Source: Spinellus fusiger (Eukaryota > Mucoromycota > Mucoromycetes > Mucorales > Phycomycetaceae). Taken from it: a DNA stretch of 64,000 bases. Every line of letters begins with the position of its first letter. The stretch's first letter is position 1. The DNA lies in NCBI GenBank assembly GCA_025094145.1, contig JALLLS010000035.1:62001-126000 (forward strand), written 5' to 3'. The position numbers were made by a program, and so were the translations under genes. The notes beneath the pieces are model-generated. The model saw only the letters and a program-made list of their open reading frames with translations. It made no database searches and was not told the origin of the DNA. This document shows, in pieces, positions 1-12,276 of the stretch.

Positions 1-1114
1 CAAACATTTAATAAAAGCAAAAAGGATTAATAGTAGATGAGTGATTTTGTGGATTAATTTATATAATACTTGTATAAAGGGATCATGTACAGTAAAAAGC
101 AGTATCAAGTCTGTCAAATAGATTATTGCTTTAAAAGAGACTTAATGTATTGAGCTGATTTTATTTTATACAATTAATCCATTGGCAAACTATGTCTATT
201 AATATTAAAATGCCAGTTACTCTGATAGAAAACCGTCTATGAAATGAAAGGAAGAGGAGACTATGATCATAATAGATTGGCAATACAAAAGATCAGCTTT
301 ATGCATCTAAGATGGTTATATATCTTTGTTGGATATCTTTTTTTCTAAACATCGCTTGTATTCATGGCAGTTTTTTCATTCTCTTACTATTCTTTTCTAT
401 GACTATAAATTTATGGATACAATAGATTGAGACATAAAACTTTTAGTAGCAGATAAAAATGTGTCTATAGTAATAGGCGTTTTTATTTTATTTATTTATG
501 TTAAAAAGAAAATCAACAAATTACTTTGTAATTTCTATGCTTGTATTTATGTGTTATTAAAAATTAAGAATGATCAGAATATAAAATGATCAAAGTATTT
601 GCTTGTATCGCTTTTTGGGAATACAGAAATATTTATAAATTATCTATTATAAATTTATTTTTATTTTGCAGGAATATAGCTATGCTAAGTATTAGACGCC
701 AATAAGTCCAATAATGAATCACTGTAGCCACAGAAAAATAAATTAATATTATTATTTTAGGTAATAGTTGACCTTTGAAGTTTCAAAGTTTTTAAAGGAA
801 TCTTCTTGTACAAAGTGTCACAAGAGAATAAAAAACTTGGAATCTAATTAACAATGGTAACCTCATGTGTTTACAGAAAAAAAAATTAATGAGGGATTTA
901 TCCTAAATTGTCAGGGTGCTTGTAATGGGTAAAAACAGGAAAAAGGATTGCGGAGACAAAAAACATAGTACTAATAGAGAAAGATAGAATATAACCAACA
1001 ATACACACTTATAAATTAGCCAAAGCAACAGTGTCGGTGTCACTTATCTTGAATACAGTAAAGATTCAACATTTATTAAATAAATCTAATAATGTACAAT
1101 TGATCAATAAATTA
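1..1114. other. AT-rich stretch, no gene seen
   Basis: Very AT-rich sequence with frequent stops in all frames. I see no convincing coding, RNA or transposon signature before the Tc1-A relic that begins near 1115. Confidence 0.5.
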
Positions 1115-1868
1115 AAGTGATGAGAAGAAAAAGGTTGAGCCTTTTGAGTTCTGCGTCATCTTTGTACTAAAAAATAGCATACACTGTTTCTTTTTTCATT
1201 TCCTATAACAAGATCGTTTTTCTTTATATAATGTCTGTGCTATTCAATACTATGAACTTCTCTAGACCCTTAAGATGTATAAAAAAAACACTAATATTAA
1301 AACTACTTTAGATATTCTACACCAAGTCCTGAATATGAATCCTACTCTAGCCGAGACATCTTACCTATTCAACATGGCTGTTTTCACTATGAGAGGTGCA
1401 GTGAGGCATTTCAAAATAAAACAGACATAGTGGAAGCCTTCAGCCAAGAGTGGGAGGCTGCACATAATGTGAAAACCACTCTTTACTGGTGTTTACAAAG
1501 TCCGGATCTCAATCTGATTGAATGCTCGTGGACCCATCTAAAAAATCATCAGGAAAGATATGAGGGTGTATTCTACTAAAAAGATTGAGTTTGTTAAAGA
1601 GCTGAAATGGGGTACAATATCGAAAAAGAGTGATAGTCACTTTCATTTATGGCATGAGACGAAAATACCAGGCCGTTATTGATGTCAAGAGTAGTCATAG
1701 TCTTTATTAATCAACCTTGAAATTAAACCCATCTTGTATTGTAAACACTATTTTCTATATGCTTTAAATATTCTATACTTATATCCAAGGATTTCATGAG
1801 GTTATAACACTATCAAGATAAAGTATATAATATATATATTAAGGGTTGACCTTCGTCCCTCATTACTT
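1115..1868 (+). mobile_element. Degenerate Tc1-A (Tc1/mariner) element
   Basis: The left end AAAGTG after a TA matches the ends of the other Tc1-A copies (6870, 16832, 47970). Shared non-coding sequence leads to a decayed transposase start near 1228. The C-terminal third is recognisable at about 1480-1710: a QSPDLNLIE block (the DDE catalytic Glu region) and a final Tc1-type ending (VIDVKS). The middle of the gene is missing and frames are broken, so it is an inactive relic. The right end is placed at ACTT|TA near 1868 and is the least certain boundary. Confidence 0.65.
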
Positions 1869-3419
1869 TATTTAAGCCATTATATCAAGTCTCAGGCTGT
1901 TATACTAATATGATCTTATAGAAAGTTTAGCCAGCTACTCGTATTTCTTTACTATTATTACTTTATAACGTGCCACTTTATATTCTTTGCTTTGTATTTA
2001 TGCATTGAAGATTTGGAAAAATAAATTGGTTTAAATATTATTAGGCTTAGTTTTTTGTTGATTAATTTTTACATTTGTTATTACATTTTTTTTATTACTA
2101 GGACTGGATAAATCCCTAAAGAAAAGGCAGACGGCTTCTCATGACTGAACTAAAAAAGTTAATCTGTTTATTTGATCGGAGAAAGGATGAATCATCCAAT
2201 TATCATCTTGATTAAAATTAAAGAGTGGGTAACCTTGTTATATCTCACAAAAATTCCCTAATCTGTAGTCGGAATCTTATTAAGCACAAACCAATCTTAA
2301 ATAACACTAAAACAAACTTGGAGATCTGTTATGCTCAACTTTGGTAAAGCAATTATTTCTGAATTCTAAACTGTAAAAAAAAGACGGGGCTTTATTTATG
2401 ACAGGAAATTACTTAAATTAGAACACTTTAAATATCGGGAGTAGAGGTTTCTGTAAGGCTTCTCACGATTTATTTCTGATAAAAAACTATTTCTTAGTCA
2501 AGAAATACTAAAATACTAACTCTCATATTACATAAATATAAAAAAGTACTATGATACTTGTGTTTATGTATCTATTAAAGCAAAAAGGCATTCAAATTTC
2601 TAGAAGAAGCAACAACAAACCTGTTTAAAGAATTACAAAAAACTAACACCAGAAGAATAAAACCATAAATAAATTGGGCATTTTGATTGCAATGACCTAC
2701 AGTGAAGAGTATTACCAGATCGGCTAAAGATACTAGTGTATTTAGATATGAAATATATAACAAATTACATCATTCTTTCTCACAATACCCCAAAATTAGG
2801 ATGTACTTTTCCAAACAACATATTCTGAGAGTACTATGGATTATAGATATAGTTGTAAAATTAGTATAGCCATATAAAGTAAATAATATTCACAAAGCCT
2901 TGACTAGATCAGCTGAATAGTCTATGTTTCTTGGATTTATTAAAAGAATGTAGTCACATATCGCTACTGTATTTTTATAGATCAGAACCATATAATTGCT
3001 TTTCAACTTTAAAATCACTACTCTTAGTGTGATCTAGCGGTGAAATAAAGCACAAGTACTTTGAGACAAATAGAACCATACACACAATATCTTTACATGA
3101 TTACCCATACATCTGTGGCCTAAACTGATTAATAGGTATCTCATCTACTTTGGTAAGATGCGGATATATGCATAGCTTGAGAATAATATGTAGACTATTG
3201 TAAAGTTGGTCTATTATTCATTTTGATAATATATTCATTTTCTGAATCGACATACTTAAATTGTACAAACACTAGTCTATGACAGCTTTTACCTATTTTT
3301 ATTTCTATCTCTATTTCTATTGTCTATTGTATTAAAGGTAGAAGCAAATAATCGATATTGATATAACTATTTTATTTCTTGTTACAAAAAAAGATATATT
3401 GTCTATTTTTTTTATTAAA
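1869..3419. other. AT-rich stretch, no gene seen
   Basis: Only short open frames interrupted by many stops. No domain, repeat unit or RNA structure was recognised. Confidence 0.45.
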
Positions 3420-3465
3420 TAAATTACTACACTAATCTGTGGCTGACATATATTTGACATAAGGT

Positions 3466-3903
3466 TTATCCGCAAGAAGAAGCGTTGGCGTTGTTGAGAA
3501 GGCAGAGACCACCCTGAGTAAGTCTCTGGCCACCAGTGACAGCAGCATTGAGCATGTTGTTTCTGGGACATTGGCTAAGAGCTTGCTGCATGAAGGCCTT
3601 CATTTGTGCACCAGTGTAACCAACAGGGTTTGCATGGGCACCACCACCATATGTGACAACGAGTGTGCAGGAGTCGTTTACGAGAAGCTTGCAACCAATT
3701 TCAATGTAGTGGGTCATACCGGACCATGCACATTTGTAGTTTCTGGGGTCATAAAGGGTGTTGTCCTGGAAGTTCCATCTGTCCAAGAGTGTTTGACAGT
3801 TCCAAGACCAAGCCTGGTGCTTAGGGTTACATTTGATCTTCATATCAGCGCTGACAGCAACTGCAGAGACCAAGAGAGCAGAGAGAAGAGAGAAAGTGCG
3901 CAT
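3466..3903 (-). CDS. Small secreted cysteine-rich protein, paralogue 1
   Basis: A 145-residue single-exon protein. Residues 1-19 form a classic signal peptide (Arg followed by a hydrophobic Leu/Ala/Val core and Ala-x-Ala-like cleavage near residue 19). The mature part of about 125 residues has eight cysteines, all conserved in the paralogue at 12344-12781, suggesting up to four disulphides. About two thirds of residues are identical, and the block NTLYDPR plus the GYTGAQMK segment are invariant. A TATA box lies 54 bp upstream of the ATG. I do not recognise the family. The size, secretion signal and Cys pattern fit secreted effector-like or structural fungal proteins, but no function can be assigned. 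The antisense frame at 3571-3966 is a shadow. Confidence 0.85.
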   Translation of the reverse strand: MRTFSLLSALLVSAVAVSADMKIKCNPKHQAWSWNCQTLLDRWNFQDNTLYDPRNYKCAWSGMTHYIEIGCKLLVNDSCTLVVTYGGGAHANPVGYTGAQMKAFMQQALSQCPRNNMLNAAVTGGQRLTQGGLCLLNNANASSCG

Positions 3904-3956
3904 GATAGAGAAGATGAGTTGGTTGATGATAAAAAAAAAACAAATAATCTAAAGGG

Positions 3957-3964
3957 TCTTTTAT
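3957..3964 (-). promoter_or_regulatory. TATA box of secreted-protein gene 1
   Basis: TATAAAAG on the minus strand 54 bp upstream of the ATG. The same TATAAAAGACC context is preserved at the equivalent place upstream of the paralogue (12832-12839), which supports function. Confidence 0.6.
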
Positions 3965-4392
3965 AGTCTTTTTATTATTATTTAAATTTTTATCCACAAA
4001 CTTATTGGTATCTAAAATTAAAATATTCTATTATTGTGCACATGGCTATGATCTTTATAGAATTAGATGTTGGAGACATATTCTGTTTAAAAGAGTAACA
4101 AAGGTTAATTTAGCATGATTTCTCTGAGTGCCAATCTTAACTTTAAATAAAATAAAATAAATGCACCTGGAATATTTGTCTATTCTTTTAATTGTATTTA
4201 GAATCCAATAAAAATCTATCAAGAAAGACAGGATTATTCTATTGTCAATCATGATCTTATTATCTTCTTATTAAGAACATTGACCGCTCTTGTGAACTTA
4301 GAAGAATTAATGATAGCACATATAATGGCACTCATGTATCTTGAGAAAATCTAAATGCAGAAAGTGAATATTTCTGTGTCTAAATACATATA

Positions 4393-5277
4393 CAGTTCAA
4401 AGTATTTTTATTTTTGGGTGTTGGTTGCTATTGGCGCATTGGGCATGTTGGCCACCCTATGAGAACTTTTGTGAAATAAATGAGAATAGACATAGAAACA
4501 CTTCAAATACGAAAGTGAAAAAAATAATGCAAATGAATGAGAACAGAAGGACCGAGAAATACAAAACCTCAAATGAGGGAAAAATGATAAAAAACGAAAA
4601 AATGATTGTAAATGAGAATTATGAATAGACATCTAAAAAGGCCATAAAGTCAGCAAGGAAAACAGGACACCAAAAAGATAACCATCATCCTGTGGTGATT
4701 TGAAATCCAACGAGGGATACTTAGAGCAACTCGGACAATCCTGAGGACACAAATACAGCAACTATACTAGCAGCTTCTGGCTTTGCTAAACGGGTTAAGA
4801 ATGGGTGGTAGACGAGAGATCGGAGGAAAGGTGAGGATACAGCGTCTGTTGCTGAAGGAGTCTTCTCACTATATGGTGATGTTGGCATTCCCACTCAATA
4901 CACTTATCAGCAGCCTCAATGAGCAAGCTACCAGCTGATCGATCTACCTTAAAGTCTTGAGTAGATGTGGCTTGATCAATAACTTGCAGAAGTATTAGAA
5001 AATTGGGTCGACGATCTCTCTATTGAACACAAAATCCAACTGTACACAGCAAAAGATTTAAACAGTAGTCAATAGAATGAACATCTTGTGGTTGGGTATG
5101 AACTAAGAGGAACAAGAACATGGGATGTTTATGATCAACGAATGTGAATGTGAGAAAGTGGTCCCAATTGGCAAGAGACTGAAGATGTTGATGGTAACCA
5201 AACAACCCTTCATTTGAGTAGACGACGCCTCTCTCTGATTATTCACGGTAGTAGAAGAATTGAAGCCCAAAAAAGTC
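4393..5277 (-). mobile_element. 5'-truncated LINE copy
   Basis: Matches the 3' end of the full-length LINE at 32775-37977, including the terminal CAGTTCAAAGTATTTTTA (minus-strand 3' end) and the last part of the reverse transcriptase ORF, now riddled with stops. It is flanked by an imperfect 8-bp duplication (TACATATA at 4385-4392, TACATCTA at 5278-5285). Its 5' side abuts the end of a Tc1-C relic that starts at 5286. Confidence 0.8.
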
Positions 5278-5285
5278 TACATCTA

Positions 5286-6657
5286 TAGTGACTATAGTAA
5301 GAATAGAAGGTACTAGGGATATTTGTTACATTCTGATATATTTCTTGTATCATAAAGTAATTATTTTTTGTCATAGAACATACATTAAAAACATAGGAGA
5401 GACCCCAAAATTGAATAATATATATATATAATTAATAAGGTAAGAGATACATATTTATTGAGTGATAACCCTCGCGATTTAATGTTTCTACTCTTTGTAT
5501 CTACAATAGCCTAGCATCTCCAATGCATACTCAAAGTGAAGTTGTCTGTAGAATCCTCAGGAATCCTATCCTATTCTTCTAATAAGACAGCTTCTGAATA
5601 TTGAAGACCACTTCTTGATATTCTTCTCTTGAGGATTTCTCAGTCAATTTTATCTCATAGACTATTTATAGGGTTTGGATCAAGGCTTTGTGAGGACCAC
5701 CTATTTATAACAACAATGCCTTTGTCTGTTCTCCTCTCCCACCCTTTTTTCATTCTTTGTTTCTATGACATATGAGGTTGTTCTTTTGAAGAATATGATC
5801 AACCTCCAGATCAATTTTATCGAGGCGAGTCAGCTCTGAGTAGTGTCTCTTAGAATATTAGTGTATATTTTACTGCCAATACTACCTTTTACAGATACCA
5901 ATCATCCAACACTTACCACAAAAAATATCTCATACCATTACACCGACACCAGACTTCTTTTTTGTATTAATCTTCTTTGGATGAAGTCTTTCCTTCTTTC
6001 TTCGTATTCTTCTACTATGATTGTTGGTTTTTATCAACTGATACTTCGACTCATCAGACTATATGATTGTCTTTCAGTAGTTTTCTCTCAATGAAGTTAA
6101 ACACTAACCCAAGAAAGTCTTGTCTTTCCACGTTTCTTTGGTGAGATAAGGCTCTTTGATCACTCTATAGTAATAATAATAAACATTGAGCTTTTTTGAT
6201 ATATTTATGAAAATATTCATGCACACTTGGGTGGTCATTTGCCTATGAAACCGCTCCACTGTTTAAAATGAACTTCTTGCAACTTGGCATAAAATCTCCT
6301 TACTGTCCTGCTCACTAAGAACAGGCTTAATTCTGGTTCTTCTTCTGGCCTTGCAACACCTAGTTTCTTTGTACCTCTTTACAATGTGAGAAACAGACTG
6401 CGTACTAACTCCGGATATCACAGAGATGACAACAGCCAGACTCTCATTTATAGTAGCCTCGTGAGTAATGAGACAACAGGTAAAATTGTCAATATCCTCT
6501 TCTTATCTTCAATAAGTCTTTTGGTTTGTTCAATTCTTTGGATAGACTAGGCATTAAGAGAGAACAAAAATAAAAAAAAAAGGTACTTAACAAAAGATTC
6601 TAAAAGTAGAATTATAGTCTAAATTAAAATAATCTTTAATAATTTTCTTTATTACTG
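5286..6657 (-). mobile_element. Degenerate Tc1-C element
   Basis: A 1.37 kb relic, the same length as the Tc1-C copies at 10632 and 37990. The left end TAGTGACT aligns with the right terminal repeat of the 37990 copy, and the region near 5360-5410 aligns with its 3' non-coding part. On the minus strand, broken pieces of the transposase are legible: a C-terminal CQAV...DTKS block near 5500, and the N-terminal helix-turn-helix region (SHIVKRYKET, then a Lys/Arg-rich stretch) at about 6310-6550. Many stops and frameshifts are present. The right end ACTG|TA at 6657 is inferred. Confidence 0.7.
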
Positions 6658-6869
6658 TAGTAATTTTTATAGAGGAACCGCCGTGATTTGGCTCTGAAAA
6701 CTATTTTGTTTTTTGATTCATATTTTAATTTTCCTGAATTTTTATTATTAGAAAAAAGCTATAAAAAAAGACTATTTCTTGAATGTAGTAAACTCTGTTT
6801 CTATTGAATTTATTTACTAGGATCAATAACTTTTTTTTTGTATTCTACTAATGGTCAATAGTGTAAATA

Positions 6870-8105
6870 AAATGATCAAAAGAATGTAATCGATGATTTC
6901 AGATACCGAGCTATTTTTTTCTTTGTTCATAAGACTACCTTTTTTTTCATAATGTCTCAATCATCCAACACATTAAACATCTTTTCCAAGACTCTGACAT
7001 GTATAGAAAAGATATTAATATTGAGATTTGCTCAGCCATCCTTCACCAGGTGCTGAATCTAAACTCCACCCAATTCGAGATATCTCGTATGTTCAACATC
7101 TCTCTTACTACTGTAAGGGATATCGTGAGGCACTTTAAGAAAAAAGGCTAGGTGATATCTTTTCCCAAAAGTGACTACAAGAAAATATGGATGATAGAGC
7201 CCTCTGTTGGTTGATGAGATAAGGGTTTTACTCTTTCAGTCCAATGGTGAAGTCTCTTCTCACCAAGAAGAATATGGAGGTAAGGCTTCAGTGGGCCCAT
7301 GAGCACATTGATTGGCCTCATGAGCAGTGGAAAGAGGTCTTCTGGTCTTATGAGTCTAAAGTAGAGCTCGTGAGCCTTAATAGAGACATAAAATTCATCA
7401 TAAAATAAGACACGGCCTTCCAGCCTGATCATTTCCTGGAAATAAAGAAGTTTGGAGGAGAATAAGTGATGATATGGGGCTGCTTTAGTGAGGAAGGTGT
7501 TGTGAGACTGGTCGTAGTGGAGGGTAGGATAAACTCCACCAAGTACATCAAGGTACTTGGAGATACCTGATTCCCAGAGCTCGAGCATCTCTCACTCATA
7601 AATCCTAAATCCATTTCCTACCTACATGAAAACAATGCTAGACCCCATAAGAGCAAAGCAACTTGTAAATGGAAGAAAGTAGAGAGAGTGAAAACTCTTC
7701 CTTACTAGCCCTCGCAAAATCCCGATCTCAATCTAATCAAGCATCTGTGGGCCCAACTCAAGAATACTATTAGGAAATACAGGAGTTTATATAAAACTAA
7801 GTAGAAGTTGGAGGAGGCTCTGATGTTGAAATGGGGCAAAACATCGAAAGACAATAAACAACCTCATTGCCAGCATGGGGCGGAGATGTCAGGCAGTCAT
7901 AGATACCAAGGGTGACCATAGTGATTACTAAGTAACCTTACAATAAAACTACTATTATTCATTTTAAACACTCTTATCTTTATGTATTGAAGGTTTTATG
8001 TTTCTATCTAATGAATTCATGAAGCTATTACATTATTAAGAAAAGTATGAATCTAAAAAAGGAAATCTGCATTTGAAAAATTCCAGTTATTTCTTTTTCT
8101 CACTT
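6870..8105 (+). mobile_element. Degenerate Tc1-A element
   Basis: Begins AAATGATC after TA and ends CACTT before TA, matching the inverted ends of other Tc1-A copies. A decayed transposase starts with the codons for MSQSSN at about 6952. It continues through a helix-turn-helix remnant (7020-7150), a WSYESK-like first catalytic block near 7340, and the block NPDLNLIKHLW at about 7721-7750. It ends with RCQAVIDTK near 7890-7910. Stops and frameshifts are scattered throughout. The adjoining LINE copy begins only about 8 bp beyond its right end. Confidence 0.75.
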
Positions 8106-8112
8106 TATTTAT

Positions 8113-9752
8113 TTCTCAGCCGTTGCTCTTGCTACTACAGAACTTGTTTGATGACATTGTGGTGAATGTGGTTCTGAAAAATGTAGCATCCCTGAACATT
8201 TCACCTAAACGAGGAGTCTTACAGGGTAGTATTCTTTCTCCATTCCTTTATTCTATTTTCATTGATACTCTTCCACGTTTCTTGAGGTTTGCTTCGGTAT
8301 CCCCAATACTGGTTGGTATGCACCCACCTACCATGGGACGTTCCATTCATCTCTGTGCTCGAAATCCTTTCTCTTTTGCTTCCCCACAGGCAACTGTTCA
8401 CGCATTGCTTGACGAGTTACAGAATTCCCTTCACAATCCTTTTCCTACTTCTACAGTTTCGGATGACTCTTCTGAGTCGTCAGATTCCTCTTACAGTCCG
8501 TCCCATATCATTGTTACTTGGGCTACTGTGAATTGTTTTTTGTATGCTGATGATGTGGCTCTTATGGGCTGCCCAGAAGATATACATCGAATGCTGGCAC
8601 TTGCCGAATTTCACTCGACACTCCTTGGTTACAAATGGACTCCCTCCAAATGTGTACTCAATGCCCCGGTCAATGTGCCGTTTTATCTCTATGGCAACGA
8701 GCTTTTAACCTGTGATACTTTCAAGTACATTGGCATCCCCTTTTCACGTCAAAGTATTAACCAAGACGCACTTTTCTCACACTCACAAGTCAAGGCAGTT
8801 GCAGTAATGCATAAGCTGAGAGGAATGGGTGTAAACATGTATGGCTTTGGGATTACAGCAGCCCTAAGAGCTTATACTGTTTTTGTTCGGCCTATTATTG
8901 AGTATGGGTTAGCTATTTGTAATGTCAATAGACTAGGCATCCACCCGCTACAAATATGTCAGTCTGCTTGTCTGAGACTTTGTCTTGCTAGATCTGCTAC
9001 TGCTAGGTTTGGAAGGATTCAGGTTGCTCAATTAGCCACCCTCCCTAACATATACTCTCGTTTCCTTTATCTGCAAGCCAAATTTGTTGAGTGCGCAGCT
9101 ACCCTTCCTGAAGACACCCTCCTCTGGTGCCTTATCTCGCAGCTTGAAGCACCCCAGAGTAAAGCCCGATGGATTAAGCTATGTGGTAATGTACTCTGGA
9201 AAAAATGCTCAAAGAATAGGACGGGCTCACAACCCTCCTAAATATCCATTAAAAGTAGCTTATCTTGAACGTCTTCAAAGTGAAATCACTAGTCTAGTGC
9301 ATGGCAAGAATCTGCTGGTGATGGTAGCCTGTGGACTCTATAGAACTGTTTGGGATCCAATTCCTCTACTGTGCACACGTAAAGAGAGACATCGTCTATT
9401 AATATGGAGGATTGCTTGGTTACCCCCAACACTTTCAGTTCTTTGCTAATATGGCCACCCATCTGCCAATAGGGACCACCTTCTCACTTAAAAATTCGTT
9501 GATCATAGACGCTCCATGTTCTTGTTCTTCCTAGTTCTTGCCCCACCACAAGACGTTCATCCTATTGACTATTGTCTAAATCTTCTGCCGCGCACGGTTA
9601 AGTCTTTCTGTTCAATAGATAGATCCTTGGCCCAGTCTGTTAATACTGCTGCAAGCCATTGATAGAGCCACATTTAATTGAGACTTTGTGGTAAGATCAT
9701 CAGCTGGCATCTTTCTTATTGAATTCCAAATCGCCACAGGATAATGGTTATA
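8113..9752 (+). mobile_element. 5'-truncated LINE copy, first part (interrupted)
   Basis: Carries reverse transcriptase from the PLLLLQNLFDD region through GVLQGSILSPFLYS, the YADD active site (around 8538-8549) and the C-terminal domain, closely matching the intact ORF at 33177-36770. A frame change occurs near 9190, and a stop replaces a Cys in the zinc-finger region near 9447. The element continues at 12001-12276 after a 2.25 kb nested insertion consisting of LINE copy 9753-10617 and Tc1-C copy 10632-12000. Its 5' side lies next to the end of the Tc1-A relic (8105). Confidence 0.85.
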
Positions 9753-10617
9753 CAGTTCAAAGTATTTTTTATTTGTGGGTGTTGATTGCTATTCGCGCAT
9801 TGGGCATGTTAGCCACCCTATGAGAACTTTTGAAAAAATAGAATAAACATTTAAACACTTCAAATACGAAAGTGAAAAAAGAATGCAAATGAATGGGAAA
9901 CAGAAGGACCGAGAAATACAAAACCTCAGATGAGGGAAAAATGATGAAAAATGAGAAATGATGGTAAAATGAGAATTATGAATAGACATCTAAAAAGGCC
10001 ATAAAGTCAGCAAGGAAAACAGGACACCAAAAAGATAACCGTCATCCTGTGGCAATTCGAAATCCAACGAGGGATACTTAGAGCAACTCGGACAATCCTG
10101 AGGACACAAATACAGAAACTACACTAGCAGCTTCTGGCTTTGCTAAACGGGTTAAGAATGGGTGGTAGAGAAGATATCGGAGGAGAAGTGAGGATACAGC
10201 GTCTGTTGCTGCAGGAGTCTTTGCGCTCTATGGCGGCGTTGGCGTTCCCGCTCAACACACCCATCAGCAGCCTCAATGAGCAGGCTACCAGCTGATGGCT
10301 CTACCTTAAAGTCTCGAGTAGACGTGGCTCGATCAATGGCTTGCAGCAGTATTAACAAACTGGGCCAAAGGTCTCGCCATTTAACAAAAGACTTAACCGT
10401 GCGCGGCAGAAGATTTAGACAATAGTCAATTGGATGAACATCTTGTGGTGGTGCAGGAACTAGGAAGAACAAGAACGTGGAGCGTTCATGGTCAACAAAT
10501 GTGCAAGTGAGAAAGTGGTCCCGATTGGCAGATGGGTGGCCACATTGGCAAGGAACTGAAGGTGTTGGTGGTAACCAAGCAATCCTCCATTTTAGTAGAC
10601 GATGTCTTTCTTTGCGC
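9753..10617 (-). mobile_element. 5'-truncated LINE copy nested in another LINE
   Basis: The 3' terminal part of the LINE on the minus strand, with a still open C-terminal ORF piece of about 160 codons (10152-10640, only about 10 codon differences from the intact element). It is bounded by a perfect 14-bp target-site duplication GGATAATGGTTATA (9739-9752 and 10618-10631), a hallmark of target-primed reverse transcription. The right-hand duplication runs directly into the Tc1-C element that begins at 10632. Confidence 0.9.
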
Positions 10618-10631
10618 GGATAATGGTTATA

Positions 10632-12000
10632 CAGTGTCACGACAAAAATCTAAAATATTTTTCATTTTCCGACTCTAATTTTGCTAAAAAAAAAAAAAAA
10701 ACTTTTTTTTTACACATTCCTCATTTCTTCTTTTTCCGCTATCATATTCATCATGTCTAACACCACCGAACAAACCACCAAGCCTTTTGGAAACAGAAAG
10801 AAAAATATCAACAACTTTACTTCTAAACTAATTGTACACGAGGCCACTCAACATGGCACCAGCCAAGTGGAGATTGCAGCCATGTTTGGCATCAGTAATT
10901 CCACTGTCAGCCTTATCGTGAAGAAGTACAGAGAAACTGGCTGTTTCAAAGCAGGGAAGAACTCTGGGCGCAAGTCTGTTCTGACTTAGAAGGACGAGAA
11001 AGAGTTTGTATACGAGATGGAAAGGGATTCATTTCAGACAATAGATCAACTTTGCAAGCAGATGACCACCAAAGTGTGCATGAGCACTTTTAGAGAAATG
11101 ATGAAGAATCTTGGCCTTTCTTCTTTCAGGATGGTTAAGAAACCTTCTCTCAGCATTAAACACAAGAAGTTGAGGCTTGCTTAGGCTAAGGCCCACTTCC
11201 ATTAGACTGAGGAAGACTGGAAGGCAGTCATCTGGTCCGATGAGTCCAAGTTCCAGCTAATGAGCAACAACCATCGCAACAGAGTAGTGCGCAGAAAGAA
11301 GGAGGGACTTCTCCCAAAGAATGTGAAGCCTACCATGAAGTTTGGTGGTGGTGGGGTGATGGTGTGGGGTTCCTTTTCTGGTGAAGGTGTTAGTAGACTT
11401 GCTGTGGTGGAGGGATCCATCAATAGTGCCAAATACACCAGTATTTTAAAGAAGACCTATTGCTTTGAGCTGGCTTGTCTTTTGGCACTGAATCCAGTGG
11501 TAGGCTATGTTCTTCAAGAGGACAATGCCAGTTGCCATACTAGTAAGGAGACTAGGAAATAGAAGGATGAGAGGGAGATTGCCACTATGGAGGGGTGGCC
11601 CTCTCAAAGCCCTGACCTGAACCCAATTGAGCATCTTTGGGAGGATCTCGACAGAGCAGTCAGAAAGAAGATGACCCCAAGGAGCACCCTCCAGGATCTG
11701 AAGGCTCTCCTGGTGCAAGAGTGGGAAAAAATACCCAAGACTGTCACCAACGCCCTCATCGACAGCATGCATTGGAGATGTATGGCTGTTATAGAGGCCA
11801 AGGGTGGAAACACCAAATACTAAGGGTTTTCACCTAATAAATCTGTATATATTATCTTGATGACCTTTTTTATACTTTATCCAATTTTCAAGTCTCTACT
11901 GTGTGTTTAATGTGTGTTTTTATGACAAAGAATGAGTATTTCCATAAACAAGAATCATATCGGAATGTAAAAAATATTTTAGATTTTTGTCGTGACACTG
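10632..12000 (+). mobile_element. Tc1-C element with good terminal repeats
   Basis: Terminal inverted repeats of at least 30 bp (CAGTGTCACGACAAAAATCT at the left, its complement at the right), flanked by TA on both sides (10630-10631, 12001-12002). Length is 1369 bp. It contains one transposase frame (10753-11823). It sits inside LINE copy 8113-9752/12001-12276, exactly at the end of the 14-bp duplication of the nested minus-strand LINE. Confidence 0.93.
10753..11823 (+). pseudogene. Tc1/mariner transposase, broken only by four TAG codons
   Basis: A single uninterrupted frame of 356 codons with a TAA end and no frameshift, containing four in-frame TAG codons (10987, 11182, 11203, 11557). The order is: N-terminal helix-turn-helix (VEIAAMFGISNSTVSLIV), a linker rich in Lys and Arg, then a DDE catalytic core. 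The core has WSDESKFQL (first Asp), QEDNASCH (second Asp), SPDLNPIEHLWE (third acidic residue) and a Tc1-type C-terminus ending GGNTKY. The related copy at 37990-39348 has Trp at two of the TAG positions. All stops being TAG is discussed as a finding. As it stands it would not give full-length protein under the standard code. Confidence 0.9.
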
Positions 12001-12276
12001 TATTTTTAGTGTCCTGTTTTCCTTGCTGACTTTATGGCCTTTTTGGATGTCTATTCATAATTCTCATTTTACTATTATTTCTCATTTTTCATCATTTTCT
12101 CCTCATATGAGGTTTTGTATTTATCTGTCTTCTTTTTTCCTCCCTCTTTGCATTTTCTTTTCACTTTTGTATTTAAAGTGTTTTTATTTATATCTTTTTT
12201 TTCAAAAGTTCTCATAGGGTGTCTAATATGCCCAATACGTAAATAGCACATTAAACCCAAAAATAAAATAAAAACA
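12001..12276 (+). mobile_element. LINE copy, second part (3' end)
   Basis: Resumes the LINE interrupted at 9752. The sequence from GTGTCCTGTTTTCC to CCCAAAAATAAAA matches the 3' untranslated end of the full-length element in inverse orientation to 32775-33060. The terminal CTTTGAACTG is eroded. A TATTTTAT after the end resembles TATTTAT before the 5' end (8106-8112), a likely imperfect target duplication. Confidence 0.8.

Larger units (their letters stand above)
3430..4340. repeat. Segmental duplication, copy 1 (secreted-protein locus)
   Basis: Gene 3466-3903 together with several hundred bases of its upstream region is similar to 12310-13215. Outside the coding region the two copies share the TATA region, the block around 4115-4160 (compare 12950-13030), and the segment around 4230-4320 (compare 13130-13210). 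The two copies are direct repeats about 8.9 kb apart. Boundaries are approximate because divergence increases outward. Confidence 0.6.

Noticed and set aside
3571..3966. 131-codon plus-strand frame over the first secreted-protein gene
   Set aside because: Antisense to a gene with a signal peptide and a conserved paralogue. The frame is not preserved in the paralogue.
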